Shown here: positions 43,417 through 53,639 of the stretch, piece by piece
Numbering within the stretch: position 1 is the first letter of the stretch
Layout: every line of letters starts with the position of its first letter
Assembly: GCA_016584305.1 (NCBI GenBank)
Contig: JACEEZ010011953.1
Location: 33,958-97,957, forward strand
Direction: 5' to 3'
Source of the DNA: Chionoecetes opilio
Lineage: Eukaryota; Arthropoda; Malacostraca; Decapoda; Majidae
DNA length: 64,000 bases
The notes under the pieces: generated by a model
Database searches by the model: none
What the model was told of the DNA's origin: nothing
Seen by the model: the letters and a program-made list of their open reading frames with translations, nothing else
Position numbers and translations under genes: made by a program

Positions 43417-44110
43417 CGCCAATCCATTCACATCACCCCCAACCCATTCACTCACCCATTACCCATCACCCTCCACCCATTCACTCACCCATTACCCATC
43501 ACCCCCCACCCATTCACTCACCCATTAGGGCTATTGGTGGGCCTTCGGCCCACCACCTGTGTTTGGTGGGCCTTCGGCCCACCAAACACAGACTCTCCAG
43601 ATAGCCCCTTCTAACTTTCCTGAAATCATGGATGTAGAAATGTATGTATTCACCCCACCCATTCACTCACCCATTACCCATCACCCCCCACCCATTACCC
43701 ATCACCACACACCCATTCACTCACCCATTACCCATCACCCCCCACCTATTCCCTCATCCATCACCCATCACCCCCCCCATTCACTCACCCATCACCCCAC
43801 ACCCATTACCCATCACCCCACCCATTCACTCACCCATTACCCATCACCCTACATCAAGGTTTCCTCAATTCTCGCAACCCACATTTTTTTTCACAATTCT
43901 CGCTAATAGGCTGCTAAAAAAAAAAGAAAAAAAAAGTTATCGGATCATCTCATACGTGGGCTTAAAACCTTCCCCTGGTCGAGCTGGTTCCAAAACTGTG
44001 ATATATGATGGGATTCCGCTACGGGGGGCGGCACCTATCGCGGACAGACAGATAGACAGACAGATAGACAGACAACAGACACACACACTTTCGCTTATAT
44101 TATTATAGAA
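43417..44110 (+). repeat. Same interspersed repeat, copy 3, right part
   Basis: Resumes after the hAT insertion with cgccaatccattcacatcac. It contains the cccattcactca minisatellite interrupted by a further hairpin module (43527-43660), then aaggtttcctcaattctcgc, tcggatcatctcatacg, cacctatcgcggacagacag and tttcgcttatattatta. Confidence 0.88.
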
Positions 44111-45240
44111 GATAGATATAATATATATTATTACACTAGGAATGTACAGGGAGCGAGGCCCATTTGTGCTTGGCAGATAAACAGACAGACAGAAAGATGG
44201 AGATAAGCCAACAGAGACAGACAGACAGGGAGCGAGGACAGGGGATCGATGTTCGATCCCCATCTGAAGTTGGCGGTTGCGGTGACGTCACGCATAAGCA
44301 GGCGAGAACAGCGGCGGTGCAGTTCAAAACTGCAAACGGCGGCGGATCGGGCGGACCCTTCCTCAGGCTTCCTCCTGCCCATCGCTTATTTCACCTTCCT
44401 ATACGCGCCTCCCACGATATTCTACACCACCACCGCTACCCTAGGGACTCTGTGACCTCCTGAAGGATCTGTGTACCCTGGGAGTGCCCTGAATCCCCTG
44501 TGAGGTGCATGAGGATGGTGTGTTGACATGCTGGTCTGTGTAGGTCAACACCAACACAAAGGTGAGGGTGTCTGTGGGTGTGTGTGTCTGTGTATGCGTG
44601 TGGGTGGGTGTGTGTGAGGATGTGGTGTGTGTGTGTGTGTGTGTGTGGTGTGGTGTGGTGTGGTGTGGTGTGGTGATTACAGGAAGTTTCGACGGAATGC
44701 ACTTTTTTGACGGTAGAAAATGGAGGTGTCGACGGTACCGTCGAACTCCGTCGAAACTTCCAATATGTCTATCATAGAGTAAAACCTAAAGATATTTTGT
44801 CATTGAGAGGATTAATATAAAATACAAAGCTACTACCGTAGATCATTGCCCACCAAAAGTAAAGTGAAAAGCATATACAGCCAAGAACCCCCTATATCTT
44901 TCGTTGTTTCCCACCCTAACGTGGTAACACCTATTAAAGTTAGCTTGTCTATCATTAATATTTTATTTAATAAAATCAATTAGCGATAAAAACTAATAAA
45001 CAATGAACAACAGTACTGTTTGTGCGGCTTTATCCTCAGGATAAAGCAGTTCCCTCCTGATGGTCACAGTAAATTAGCCTACAGAAAATAGCACTTAAGT
45101 TTGTGGGGAAACAAGTGTTAAAGTTGTTATAAGTTTTAAATGTTACATATTGTTTACAAATACGTATTTTCATTTATATCAACGATACGGTATCATATGT
45201 TAAATTGCGCATGATGAAAGATTAAAATATTATGAAGGGA
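44111..45240. other. No gene; (GT)n tract and a hairpin
   Basis: A gtgtgtg/ggtgt tract lies at 44573-44672. Immediately after it, ggaagtttcgacgga (44682-44696) and its exact complement (44747-44761) bound an 80-bp fold-back that also holds cgacggtaccgtcg. The remainder is unrecognised. Confidence 0.6.
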
Positions 45241-45244
45241 ATGA

Positions 45245-46818
45245 GTGAGAGGGTTCGACGGCGCTTACTTATTTGGTTTACTTGGTCTTGTTAAGAGGCA
45301 AAGCCTCACAGTCGTGGTGGTCCACCGCTGCTGCCAGTCCTGGCGTCCCTGTCTAACAGGACCACCTGGTCTGGTATGGTGTTGGAGGTCCTACACTTGG
45401 CAGTGTAACCCGGTACTGGAGGTTCATCCGGCACTGTCCGTAGTATTTTGTCCAGTCCATATTTAAAGGTGTTGACAGAGCCCCCTGTGATGTTTCTCAC
45501 ATTTTTGTGGAGGCTGTTGAAGATTTTGGGCCCTTCATGAGCCAGACTGGCAGCCAGTAAGGTCTTGCATCTCCCCGGGGCCTTTGAAGGGAGGGTTCTT
45601 CTACTGCACTTGCGTCCAGTCCGCTCATTTAAGTGTGCCTGAAGTGCCGAGGACGTGTGGGGTCTGGCAACTGTTTCTCCAGGACCTTCCATATATAGAT
45701 GGCACGATACTTTTCTCTCCGTCTTTGCTGTGAGTAGATTCCCAGTGTTTTGAGGCGGTCCCAGTAGTTAAGGTCATGTAGTCCTCTTATGTGCTTGGTA
45801 AATGACCTCTGAACAGCCTCGTCTCTGGATGTCAGCTTTCTTGTGAGGGGACCACAACTGGCTACAGTAATCCAGTAAGGGCTGTACCAGGGCTTTCCAG
45901 AGGGTTAGCATAACCTCAGGTTCCCTGGAGGCAAAAGTTCTCATGACCCAGCCCGCCATCCCCCTTGCCTTCCTGACAGTCTCCGTGATGTGGTGTGAGA
46001 AGGAGCCATCAGCACTAAGTTAAACTCCAAGGCACTTGACATGAGGTGTTGGGGTGATGTGACTTCCTCCCTCTGTGTGCAGCGTCGTTGTTGTCTTGAT
46101 GTTGCAGTCAGGGCCACACCTCAGCATTTCAAATTTTTCTTCATTGAATGTCATATTGTTAGTTGTAGCCCAAGTGTACACTTTATTCAGGTCCTCTTGC
46201 AGGTGCTCCACTTCTTGCACATTACTGATGGGGCGACTGATACTTGTGTCGTCAGCAAAGGAGGACAGGACTGAGTCACTTACTTCCTCTCCAATATCTC
46301 TCATATGTATCAGGAAGAGGAGTGGACCCAACACTGAACCCTGAGGCACCCCGCTCATAACGGTGTCTTCTTTTGAGCTTTGACCGTCCACTACTACTGA
46401 TTGGACTCTCTGTAAGGAAATCGTGGAGCCAAATTCCTAACTTGCCCCTTAACCCCAGAGCCTTGATTTTATGGAGAAGGATGCCGTGATCAACCTTGTC
46501 GAAGGCTTTAGCAAAGTCGAGAAACACGACATCCACATTATTTCCCGCTGCCAGGGTCTCTAGGAACCAGTTGTAGTGTGGCAGGAGTTTTGAGAGACAG
46601 GATCTCCCTTTCCTGAAGCCATGTTGATTTTCCATGTGAAGTTCTTGCCTTTCCATATGAGTAGTAATTTTGTCCCTCACACATTTTTCAAAAACTTTGA
46701 TGAGGTGTGAAGTGAGAGCAACAGGTCTGTAGTTCTTGGCCAGACTCTTTTCCCCTCCCTTGTATATCGGGCTTACAGTGGCTCTCTTCATCAAGGCTGG
46801 TACTGTGCCTGCATCCAT
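45245..46818 (-). pseudogene. LINE reverse transcriptase, C-terminus and 3' end (broken)
   Basis: Continues the endonuclease frame of the same element. RT motifs appear in order on the minus strand: SPIYKGGEKSLAKNYRPVAL (46818 on), QHGFRKGRSC, VVFLDFAKAFDKVDH (motif A), a frameshift near 46390, SGVPQGSVLGPLLF (motif B) and SSFADDTSI (motif C, both aspartates present). Then LVQPLLDYCSQLWSPHKK, a stretch with stops, and a C-terminal domain to GGPPRL and stop at 45306. The 3' tail passes the direct repeat-like caaagcctc/gttaagaggcaaagcct near 45290-45306. With an intact catalytic centre but several frame breaks, it is a recent but dead copy. Confidence 0.92.
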
Positions 46819-47263
46819 AGAGCACCTCCATAATTTGCGGATCGGATAAGCCAGGGCCTCACTGCACTTAAGGAGCAGAATGGCAGGTACTCCGTCCGGT
46901 CCAGCAGCTGAATTTGGTCTCGGCTCCTTAATGGCTCCCTGAATATCCTCAGTGGTCAGTGAGGTGGTACTGGTGGTCTGAGTCCTCGGTGAAGAATGAT
47001 ACTGGGTTGTGAACTATTGACTGACTTTGTGGGATGCTGAAGACACTGCTATATTGCTCTGTTAATATTTGGCAAGTTTCCTCGGGGTCTCTTGTCATTG
47101 TGCCCACATCTACGCAGCGGCCCAATCTGGCTCTTAGTCTTGGAAAACTTTTTGCAGTAGCTGAAGAAGTATTTAGGGTTGCGCTTAATGTTGCTTACTG
47201 CATGAGTTTCCTCCTCTGTCCTCTGTTTTTCATGGGATTCTTTAATTTTGTGCTCAATTTGAG

Positions 47264-48379
47264 CTATCTTGGTGTTGATAGTAATCTTTCGTCATTTAGG
47301 GTGTTAGCCATCTTCTTAAAGAGGGCTGCTCTCTTCCTCATTAATAATCTCCTGTCCCTTGGGATGTTATGGCGTTGGGTACCTGTTGTGGTCCTCTTTG
47401 TGGGGATATGTTTCTCACAGATCTCCAGTACTGTGTTGATAAAGGCTTGGAGCATGGTGTTTGGGTTGTTGCCTTTCATAATCTGGTCCCAGTTGGCCTC
47501 ACCAAGACAGCACTGCATCTGATGCCACTCGATTGTGTCATTGAAAAATTTATATTTTGCAAAGGGTGTAGGATCTGTTAAGTTTGTTTTTACTGGTTCC
47601 ATCTTGGCTTTCCTGTATGTAGTGTTGATGGTGACAAGGCTGTGATCTGAGTAAATTGTTTTCTCCACTCGGTACGTACTTATTGCTTCTTGGTTGTTGG
47701 TGAAGAGAAGATCTAAAATGTTGCGTTGCCTGGTAGACTTTGTTATCTGTTGTGATAGAAAGACCTTTTCAGTAACCCCAAGAAGGAGTTTAGCTTGGGC
47801 TTGGTCTTCCAAGGTACCTCCAGAGATAGTGCCATCAGGCCATTGGATCAAAGGAAAGTTGAAATCCCCACACAAGATGATATCTGGCATAGGTGTTGGT
47901 TGATCAGCAATTATTCTGTCAATATTGTCTATTGCCATTTTGAAATTTTCCAAAGTACACTGAGGTGGGCGGTAGCAATTTATGATGATTAGGTTCATCG
48001 ACTTAATGTGGATGGTTATTAGTTCTACTTGTCCATTTGAGAAAGAGAGTAGTGGTATTGTTTCCAGGGAGATATTGTGCCGTACGTATAACATGGCTCC
48101 TCCGTGGCTTCTTGTTTTCCTATCTGCTCTATATGGTGTGTAGTGGCTGAGGTGAATTTCCTCGTCTTTCACTCCGCTCCTCAAGTGCGTTTCAGTAAGG
48201 GCAATAACCATTGGGTCCTCTTGCAGCGAAAGCTCCCTCAAGAAAGGAACTTTGGTCTGGTTTATTTTGGGATAGAGACCTTGGATGTTGCCCATTATGA
48301 TGGTCTCTAACGGGAGGGTAGGGCACTTAGCCATGGGTGATGCATAGCGGGTGGGGCTTGTGGAGCTTGCTGCGCCCAA
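47264..48379 (-). CDS. LINE ORF2 N-terminus: AP endonuclease
   Basis: 371 codons on the minus strand. Endonuclease signatures in order: IIMGNIQGLYPKINQ (start of the fold), IALTETHLRSG (catalytic Glu), YTPYRADRKTRSHGG, AMLYVR, INCYRPP, ILCGDFNFPLIQWP (catalytic Asp/Asn), NILDLLFTN and YSDHSLVTI (catalytic His). This nuclease nicks target DNA to prime reverse transcription. The start region overlaps the end of ORF1 by about 70 bases in another frame, a common LINE arrangement. Downstream, the linker (47264-46818) is readable only with frame changes. Confidence 0.92.
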   Translation of the reverse strand: MGAASSTSPTRYASPMAKCPTLPLETIIMGNIQGLYPKINQTKVPFLRELSLQEDPMVIALTETHLRSGVKDEEIHLSHYTPYRADRKTRSHGGAMLYVRHNISLETIPLLSFSNGQVELITIHIKSMNLIIINCYRPPQCTLENFKMAIDNIDRIIADQPTPMPDIILCGDFNFPLIQWPDGTISGGTLEDQAQAKLLLGVTEKVFLSQQITKSTRQRNILDLLFTNNQEAISTYRVEKTIYSDHSLVTINTTYRKAKMEPVKTNLTDPTPFAKYKFFNDTIEWHQMQCCLGEANWDQIMKGNNPNTMLQAFINTVLEICEKHIPTKRTTTGTQRHNIPRDRRLLMRKRAALFKKMANTLNDERLLSTPR

Positions 48380-49512
48380 CTCACACGGTTCTCCTTCAGG
48401 AGGTTGTTCAGCAGCATTGCCTGGGATTCCACGACTTTTGCTAGATTGGCCATGTCCGCTCTCATCCCATTTGCTAGCTCTAAAAAAGGATGAGTGAGTG
48501 AGGAGGCCGTGCCAAGGTTGGGTGTTGCTGCCTCAGGAGCATTGGCTGATGCATGACTTTCTACCCTAGTGGTTTGGGTGGCTGGCCGGGCTGCTACATT
48601 TTTCTTCCTCGTGCCTTGGACGTGAGGGTATTTGCAGGATACCAAGAGACATTCCTGGCTTTTTATAGAGTTCGGGCACATCATGGGATGGAACATGGAG
48701 CATTTCCTGCCTAGTTTGCACCCATGTTGTCCTCTGATACCATGAGTCATCAACTTACGGCAGGGTTTTGGGTGCCTAAAGTTGCAGTCTCTACCAGTTG
48801 GCCCATACATGCATACACCCATTCTATAGTATCGACATATGGGTGTTTCATGGTTTCCATTACCTTTGTTTGTTGAGGTAGGGAAGCTTTGTTGTTTTGC
48901 TGTCTGGTTGGTTGGGGTAGAGGGGCTTTGTTGTGCTGCCTGGATGGTTGGGGTAGAGGAGCCTTGTTGAGCTGCCTGGTTGGTTGGGGTAGAGGAGCTT
49001 TGTTGGACTGCCTGGCTCGCAGTGTTATCTTGGGAGGCTACTAGACTGAGACGCATGTCCTCTGGGGAACTCCATGAATCAAGTGGTTCTCTGTCATTAG
49101 TGCTCCTCACAGCTTCCCCCCTCTCCATTTGTTCGTTCTCAGTGACCGTTGGTTCTACATTCCTGTCCTGAGTTGCCTCAATGCTGTCATTTGCAACAGT
49201 TGTTTCGGGGTCTTGGGAACCTGTCACTGATTTCAGTAATAATTCATTTTGTTTGCATTCCTCAATAACTGTTGCCTTAGTGTCATAATCAGGGTAGTTT
49301 AACCTAGCACATGGTTGGCAGGTATACCTCCTGTTTGAGTTGACGAGTGCAATAATGCAGTATGTTGGTATTTCTGAGCACCGGTAGTGACTCCACATGT
49401 TGCAGTTATTACATTTGATACCAGAGTCACAATGTATATGGCATATAGTGCATGGGAAGATGTCATCGCTACCTTGGGCATCGTTGTTTACATCAGGGGT
49501 GGAGGTCGCCAT
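48307..49512 (-). CDS. LINE ORF1 protein with PHD-like finger and three CCCH fingers (401 aa)
   Basis: Intact frame from ATG at 49512. Residues 21-68 form a PHD-like C4HC3 finger (CTICHIHC, CNNCNMWSHYRC, YTCQPC). A Ser/Thr/Gln region (about 165-215) is built of four ~12-residue repeats of the type AAQQSSSTPTNQ, visible in DNA as a 36-bp repeat at 48885-49010. Three CCCH-type fingers follow (CRYYRMGVCMYG-x5-CNFRH, CKLGRKCSMFH, CLLVSCKYPH). A short hydrophobic, coiled-coil-like tail (LANGMRADMANLAKVVE) comes next. It probably binds the element RNA. It overlaps the ORF2 start. An intact ORF1 with a PHD finger is notable: the finger may read chromatin or act in oligomerisation (inference). Confidence 0.9.
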   Translation of the reverse strand: MATSTPDVNNDAQGSDDIFPCTICHIHCDSGIKCNNCNMWSHYRCSEIPTYCIIALVNSNRRYTCQPCARLNYPDYDTKATVIEECKQNELLLKSVTGSQDPETTVANDSIEATQDRNVEPTVTENEQMERGEAVRSTNDREPLDSWSSPEDMRLSLVASQDNTASQAVQQSSSTPTNQAAQQGSSTPTIQAAQQSPSTPTNQTAKQQSFPTSTNKGNGNHETPICRYYRMGVCMYGPTGRDCNFRHPKPCRKLMTHGIRGQHGCKLGRKCSMFHPMMCPNSIKSQECLLVSCKYPHVQGTRKKNVAARPATQTTRVESHASANAPEAATPNLGTASSLTHPFLELANGMRADMANLAKVVESQAMLLNNLLKENRVSWAQQAPQAPPAMHHPWLSALPSR

Positions 49513-49903
49513 TTTGGTTCAGCTGGTCTCGCCTACCTTTTATGTTGAATACCTCACTCCTCCTGAATTCTTGCCTCTGTTTCCCATTTAAAAGGGAATC
49601 TGCAGATGTTCACACTTGCCCTGGCGACTACACAGCGCGCCAAAGCATTGTTCGCGACATCATAACACAGCGCTTCCATACGGGAATTCAGAAAATGTAC
49701 TCTATGGCAGCCTACTGACTTCCGAGAGACTTCATATCTTACATATGGCAGCTTGTTTAAGGCATGGGCAGTCCATCAAGACCGTTGAGGAATGTTCAGA
49801 TGCCACTTGTCAATTATAAACGAAGCATTTAAAAAAGTATCGCCTTCCTTCCCGCGAGTAATTTGAACAGACGCGCATTGGTATAGCTATCATTATTTGC
49901 ATA

Positions 49904-50089
49904 ATGAGTGGCAAGAAAGACCTAACAAAGGAGCAAATTAAAGTTATTGTATCTCTACACAAGGCAGAGAGGCCAGTGGAAGAAATATCAAGGATTGTGG
50001 ATGTTACGAAGAGATGTGTGCATAAGTGGGTGGAGAGTTTCGGGGTGGCACGGCGGGGTGGCGACAGCCGCGACACCAGAACATTATAA
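49904..50089 (+). pseudogene. Tc1-like transposase N-terminal HTH, left arm
   Basis: 61 codons: SGKKDLTKEQIKVIVSLHK, AERPVEEISRIVDVTKRCVH, KWVESFGVARRGGDSRDTR. This is the paired-like helix-turn-helix that binds Tc1 terminal repeats. After a frame change the sequence continues to about 50185 with STLNVMKRQVDAHPQLRARKI, the second half of the DNA-binding region. No catalytic domain follows. Confidence 0.85.
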
Positions 50090-50218
50090 GTGGCCAGGGC
50101 GAGGATGTAAAACCTCAGCAAGCACCCTAAATGTCATGAAACGTCAAGTGGATGCCCATCCTCAATTAAGAGCAAGAAAAATATTGCGATATGACTTTTA
50201 CATCCTCGCCCTGGCCAC

Positions 50219-50404
50219 TTATAATGTTCTGGTGTCGCGGCTGTCGCCACCCCGCCGTGCCACCCCGAAACTCTCCACCCACTTATGCACACATCTCTTC
50301 GTAACATCCACAATCCTTGATATTTCTTCCACTGGCCTCTCTGCCTTGTGTAGAGATACAATAACTTTAATTTGCTCCTTTGTTAGGTCTTTCTTGCCAC
50401 TCAT
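50219..50404 (-). pseudogene. Tc1-like transposase N-terminal HTH, right arm
   Basis: Exact inverted copy of the 61-codon frame at 49904-50089, including its stop. Identity of the two arms implies very recent formation, conversion, or an assembly fold-back. Confidence 0.85.
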
Positions 50405-50608
50405 TATGCAAATAATGATAGCTATACCAATGCGCGTCTGTTCAAATTACTCGCGGGAAGGAAGGCGATACTTTTTTAAATGCTTCGTTTATAATTGACA
50501 AGTGGCATCTGAACATTCCTCAACGGTCTTGATGGACTGCCCGTGCCTTAAACAAGCTGCCATATGTAAGATATCTCTCTCGGAAGTCAGTAGGCTGCCA
50601 TAGAGTAC

Positions 50609-50609
50609 N
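50609..50609. other. Assembly gap (single N) with duplicated flanks
   Basis: The sequence 50489-50608 is repeated, with a few single-base differences, at 50610-50725. The only N in the window separates the two. This is the usual signature of a gap-fill or contig-overlap join. Confidence 0.9.
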
Positions 50610-50796
50610 TTATAATTGCAAGTGCATTGAACATTCCTCAACGGTCTTGATGGACTGCCGTGCCTTAAACAAGCTGCCATATGTAAGATATCTCTCTCGG
50701 AAGTCAGTAGGCTGCCATAGAGTACATTTTCTGAATTCCCGTATGGAAGCGCTGTGTTATGATGTCGCGAACAATGCTTTGGCGCGCTGTGTATAT

Positions 50797-50833
50797 ATAT
50801 ATATATGTATATATATGTATATGTATATGTATG

Positions 50834-50864
<31 letters not shown>

Positions 50865-50884
50865 GTATTGTATGTATATGTATA

Positions 50885-50924
<40 letters not shown>

Positions 50925-50940
50925 GTATATATATATATCA
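50797..50940 (+). repeat. (AT)n/(GTATAT)n microsatellite
   Basis: tatatgtatatgtata-type repeat directly abutting the right end of the Tc1-like element. Tyr/Ile-rich ORFs are artefacts. Confidence 0.95.
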
Positions 50941-51269
50941 ACAAAACTGTAGTCCAACCCGAACCCATATATGATAATCATAACCTAAATTCTTAGTATT
51001 TACACATTCATTCACCCACACGTTTCCAATATGTCATAAATCGCTTTACGCATTACATCCGGAGCCAAGTTTTCATAAAACATTTCTTACATTGTTATAA
51101 ATCCGTATAATTCTCGTAGATGATGAGTTGCAGGACAATGCTCGCCAACGTGTACCTCCGTCTCTACGACCTCGCATCTACTGTATATACGCGCTCTTGC
51201 AGCAGCAGGCGACCTCGACCTTTTCTGTTCCAACGACCCGTTGCACGCCAAATTGTGATTACTCATGCG

Positions 51270-52660
51270 AAATTTGTGAACGCTAATCTATGCAGCTCGT
51301 TCACATAATACAGTATGTTATAAACATTGTAAACGCTGAAGTTGAGGTTAAACTCAACATAAGTTATACGTCGAGACGATTCGCGCTGTAGACCAAGCTT
51401 TATACTATGTTTTAACGATCATCCTGCATATCCCTCGCATTGGTCGTCACCCACCGGCGTATGAACCTGGACGCCGCTGAATTACTGTTGAGTGCTAGGT
51501 TTATCGCAAACATGAGAGCGTCATCATTCATGGTGAATCTTTCATGCCACATTTTATGAAATATTTGTAATTGCTTAGTTTGTACCATCTGGCGAAGAGA
51601 CGGATACCCAGGTTCACATAACACACATCATTGCATGCAAATCTCCTGACACCCAACAGCTCCATTAGGTACCGATTATAAAGATTTGTCATCAATTTCA
51701 AATCAGCAGTCAACAAAGATTCACAACCATACAACAACGCCGACATGAGTGCAGCGTCAAACACACGTCTAATCACAACAAATGGTATATCATTGCTCTT
51801 CTTAACAAAAGATACAAATTTAAGTATATGTGGGACTTTGATGGTGCATGTGCCTTGACAGCAGATGAGGCGGATCCATCTGCAGTGAAAGGTGATCCCA
51901 GGTACGCATATTTGTCGCACCGCTCCGCTGCCAGATCACCCACACGCAGACACACCGCCTCGTCCTCACTTCCATTCATCACAAAGAATTTTGCTTTCTG
52001 TTGATTGATTTTCATGCCATATTCACTGCAATACAACATGTACAATCAAGGTTTTATAATCACGCTTTCCCTTGTAGTCACTATCAACATTGTATTATCC
52101 ATTAGTACTAAAACGTGAAACCAGGATAGGAACCCATCCACGCCTGCCCCTTCATTCAATATCTTGATCAGGTCATCTACAAATAAAATGAATAAAATAC
52201 ATGAGGTAAGTGATCCTTGGCGCACACCGAACGTTACTGTGACTAACACCGAGCCTAGAATACTATCGGTCGCTGCGTGCATGAACACCAGAGCCCCCAG
52301 CATTACCACGCCGCACCCCAGTCGCCTCAACACCCCAAACAGTACTTGGCGAGAAACAAGATAGTACGCTTGTGAGGAATCCACAAATTAACAAAAAGTG
52401 TATGCTTCTTTCTGGCTGTATCACACAGGATACGGTGGGTGACAATATGCTCTTTGCATCCTCGTTTCTCTTGTGCTCCAAATTGCTCCCTGAATGGTCT
52501 GAACTATTTTTTCAACCATGAACACAATATCATGTCATATAACTTATTGCAACTGTTGATAACACTTATCCCTCTATAATTTATAGGATGCATATCCCTC
52601 TTCATATGAATTGCGAACATCTTGGCGCGAGTCTACGCTACAAGATGATTTCCTCAACTG
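51270..52660 (-). pseudogene. LINE reverse transcriptase (decayed)
   Basis: Minus strand: NYRGISVINSCNKLYDMIL (about 52580), KEHIVTHRILCDTARKKHTL, DSSQAYYLVSRQVLFGVLRR (motif A region), VTFGVRQGSLTSCILF (motif B), VLMDNTMLIVTT (motif C with the second Asp changed to Asn), YGMKINQQKAKFFVMNG, YLGSPFTADGSASSAVKAHA, SALLYGCESLLTADLK, and the domain ending RFIRRWVTTNARDMQDD near 51412. Several stops and frame changes and the loss of a catalytic Asp show it is inactive. Its endonuclease half is at 53640-54350, the two being separated by a SINE. Confidence 0.88.
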
Positions 52661-52721
52661 AAAATCATGCTGAATATTGTTGATAAGACAAGTAACCAGG
52701 GACCAGGTGACATTTGGAGGT

Positions 52722-53068
52722 TTTTTTTTATTTGTGCCTATAGCGCTTGTAGACACTGACCCCCAGGGCTCGGATGGTAGGCTCTGGAGGCTTACTTGAG
52801 GGCTGTCATGGTTGGCCCTCACCTGTGGTGGCGCAGGCATGATTTTTATAGTGGCGCCTGTGATTAGAGGCTCATGCCGCCCCCTGTGTCCTCCGATGCA
52901 ATCTCAATCGAAGATAGAGTTAATGGGCAGCATGTGGATGTTATTAGGCCACTCGACGGTTGCAGAAAGATTTTTAAGTGGATTTTGGCTCTCATCGGGA
53001 ATCGAACTCGGGTCATCGAGCACGTCACTCAAAAACTCTAACCACTCTGCTACTGCCTCCCCCAAAGA
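52722..53068 (-). mobile_element. tRNA-derived SINE (family S1), full length
   Basis: Reverse complement of the plus-strand copy at 57362-57690. On the minus strand: gcagtagcagagtggttaga (A box region), gacccgagttcgattcccga (B box), a body with caggcgccactataaaaatc, ggccaaccatgacagccctc and ctatcc/ctaccatccgagccctgg, and an A-rich tail (52722-52731 on the plus strand is t-rich). It is inserted in the decayed LINE at 51.3-54.35 kb. Confidence 0.88.
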
Positions 53069-53639
53069 GGATATATACCGGGTGTGAGGCCATCTGGACC
53101 ACAATCTGAGTTCATATTCTGGCTTCACATTCTACCTCAGCGATAGTTATTGGTTCGTCCAAAACAGGCATGGAGACATTGGTGTTGCCATCATCGTAGT
53201 GGTGTGGTATATCTGGTAAATTCTGCGTACTCTATATGAATGTCTTACACTCCTGATCAGATGGTTTGTCAACAGCATTATCCTCATGTGTTAATTATGC
53301 ACGCCAATTCACAGCTTTCAGATATCAAAGGTATATCCTGCTACCCAATATTATCTCCCATCTATTCTGAGTTAAGGCTTCATTTCCTGCTTCACTAGTT
53401 TGTCTTGGACACCTGGCACTCTTCACACACTCGTATAACGCTTCGGACATTCGAGTCATACACTCATCAGCGCTTTCCTTCATGTTCGGTCTATGTTACC
53501 CTCTCCCAACTTCTGTTTCAGCATCTCAACATCTACATCAATCACTTTCATAGGTTCAACAAATCTATCCGCAACTCCTCGACCATGCAACACTGCATGA
53601 TCTCCCAACCATTCAGCGCGACATTCTAACTCTCTCAAA

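Larger units (their letters stand above)
49629..50793. mobile_element. Tc1-like element as a head-to-head palindrome
   Basis: TA then cacagcgcgccaaagcattg begins at 49629; its complement caatgctttggcgcgctgtg then TA ends at 50793. The TA target and CACAG start fit Tc1/mariner. The arms 49629-50112 and 50196-50793 are reverse complements, and each contains the same N-terminal transposase piece. The right arm is ~118 bp longer only because a segment is duplicated around an N at 50609. No DDE/D domain is present. Confidence 0.85.
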
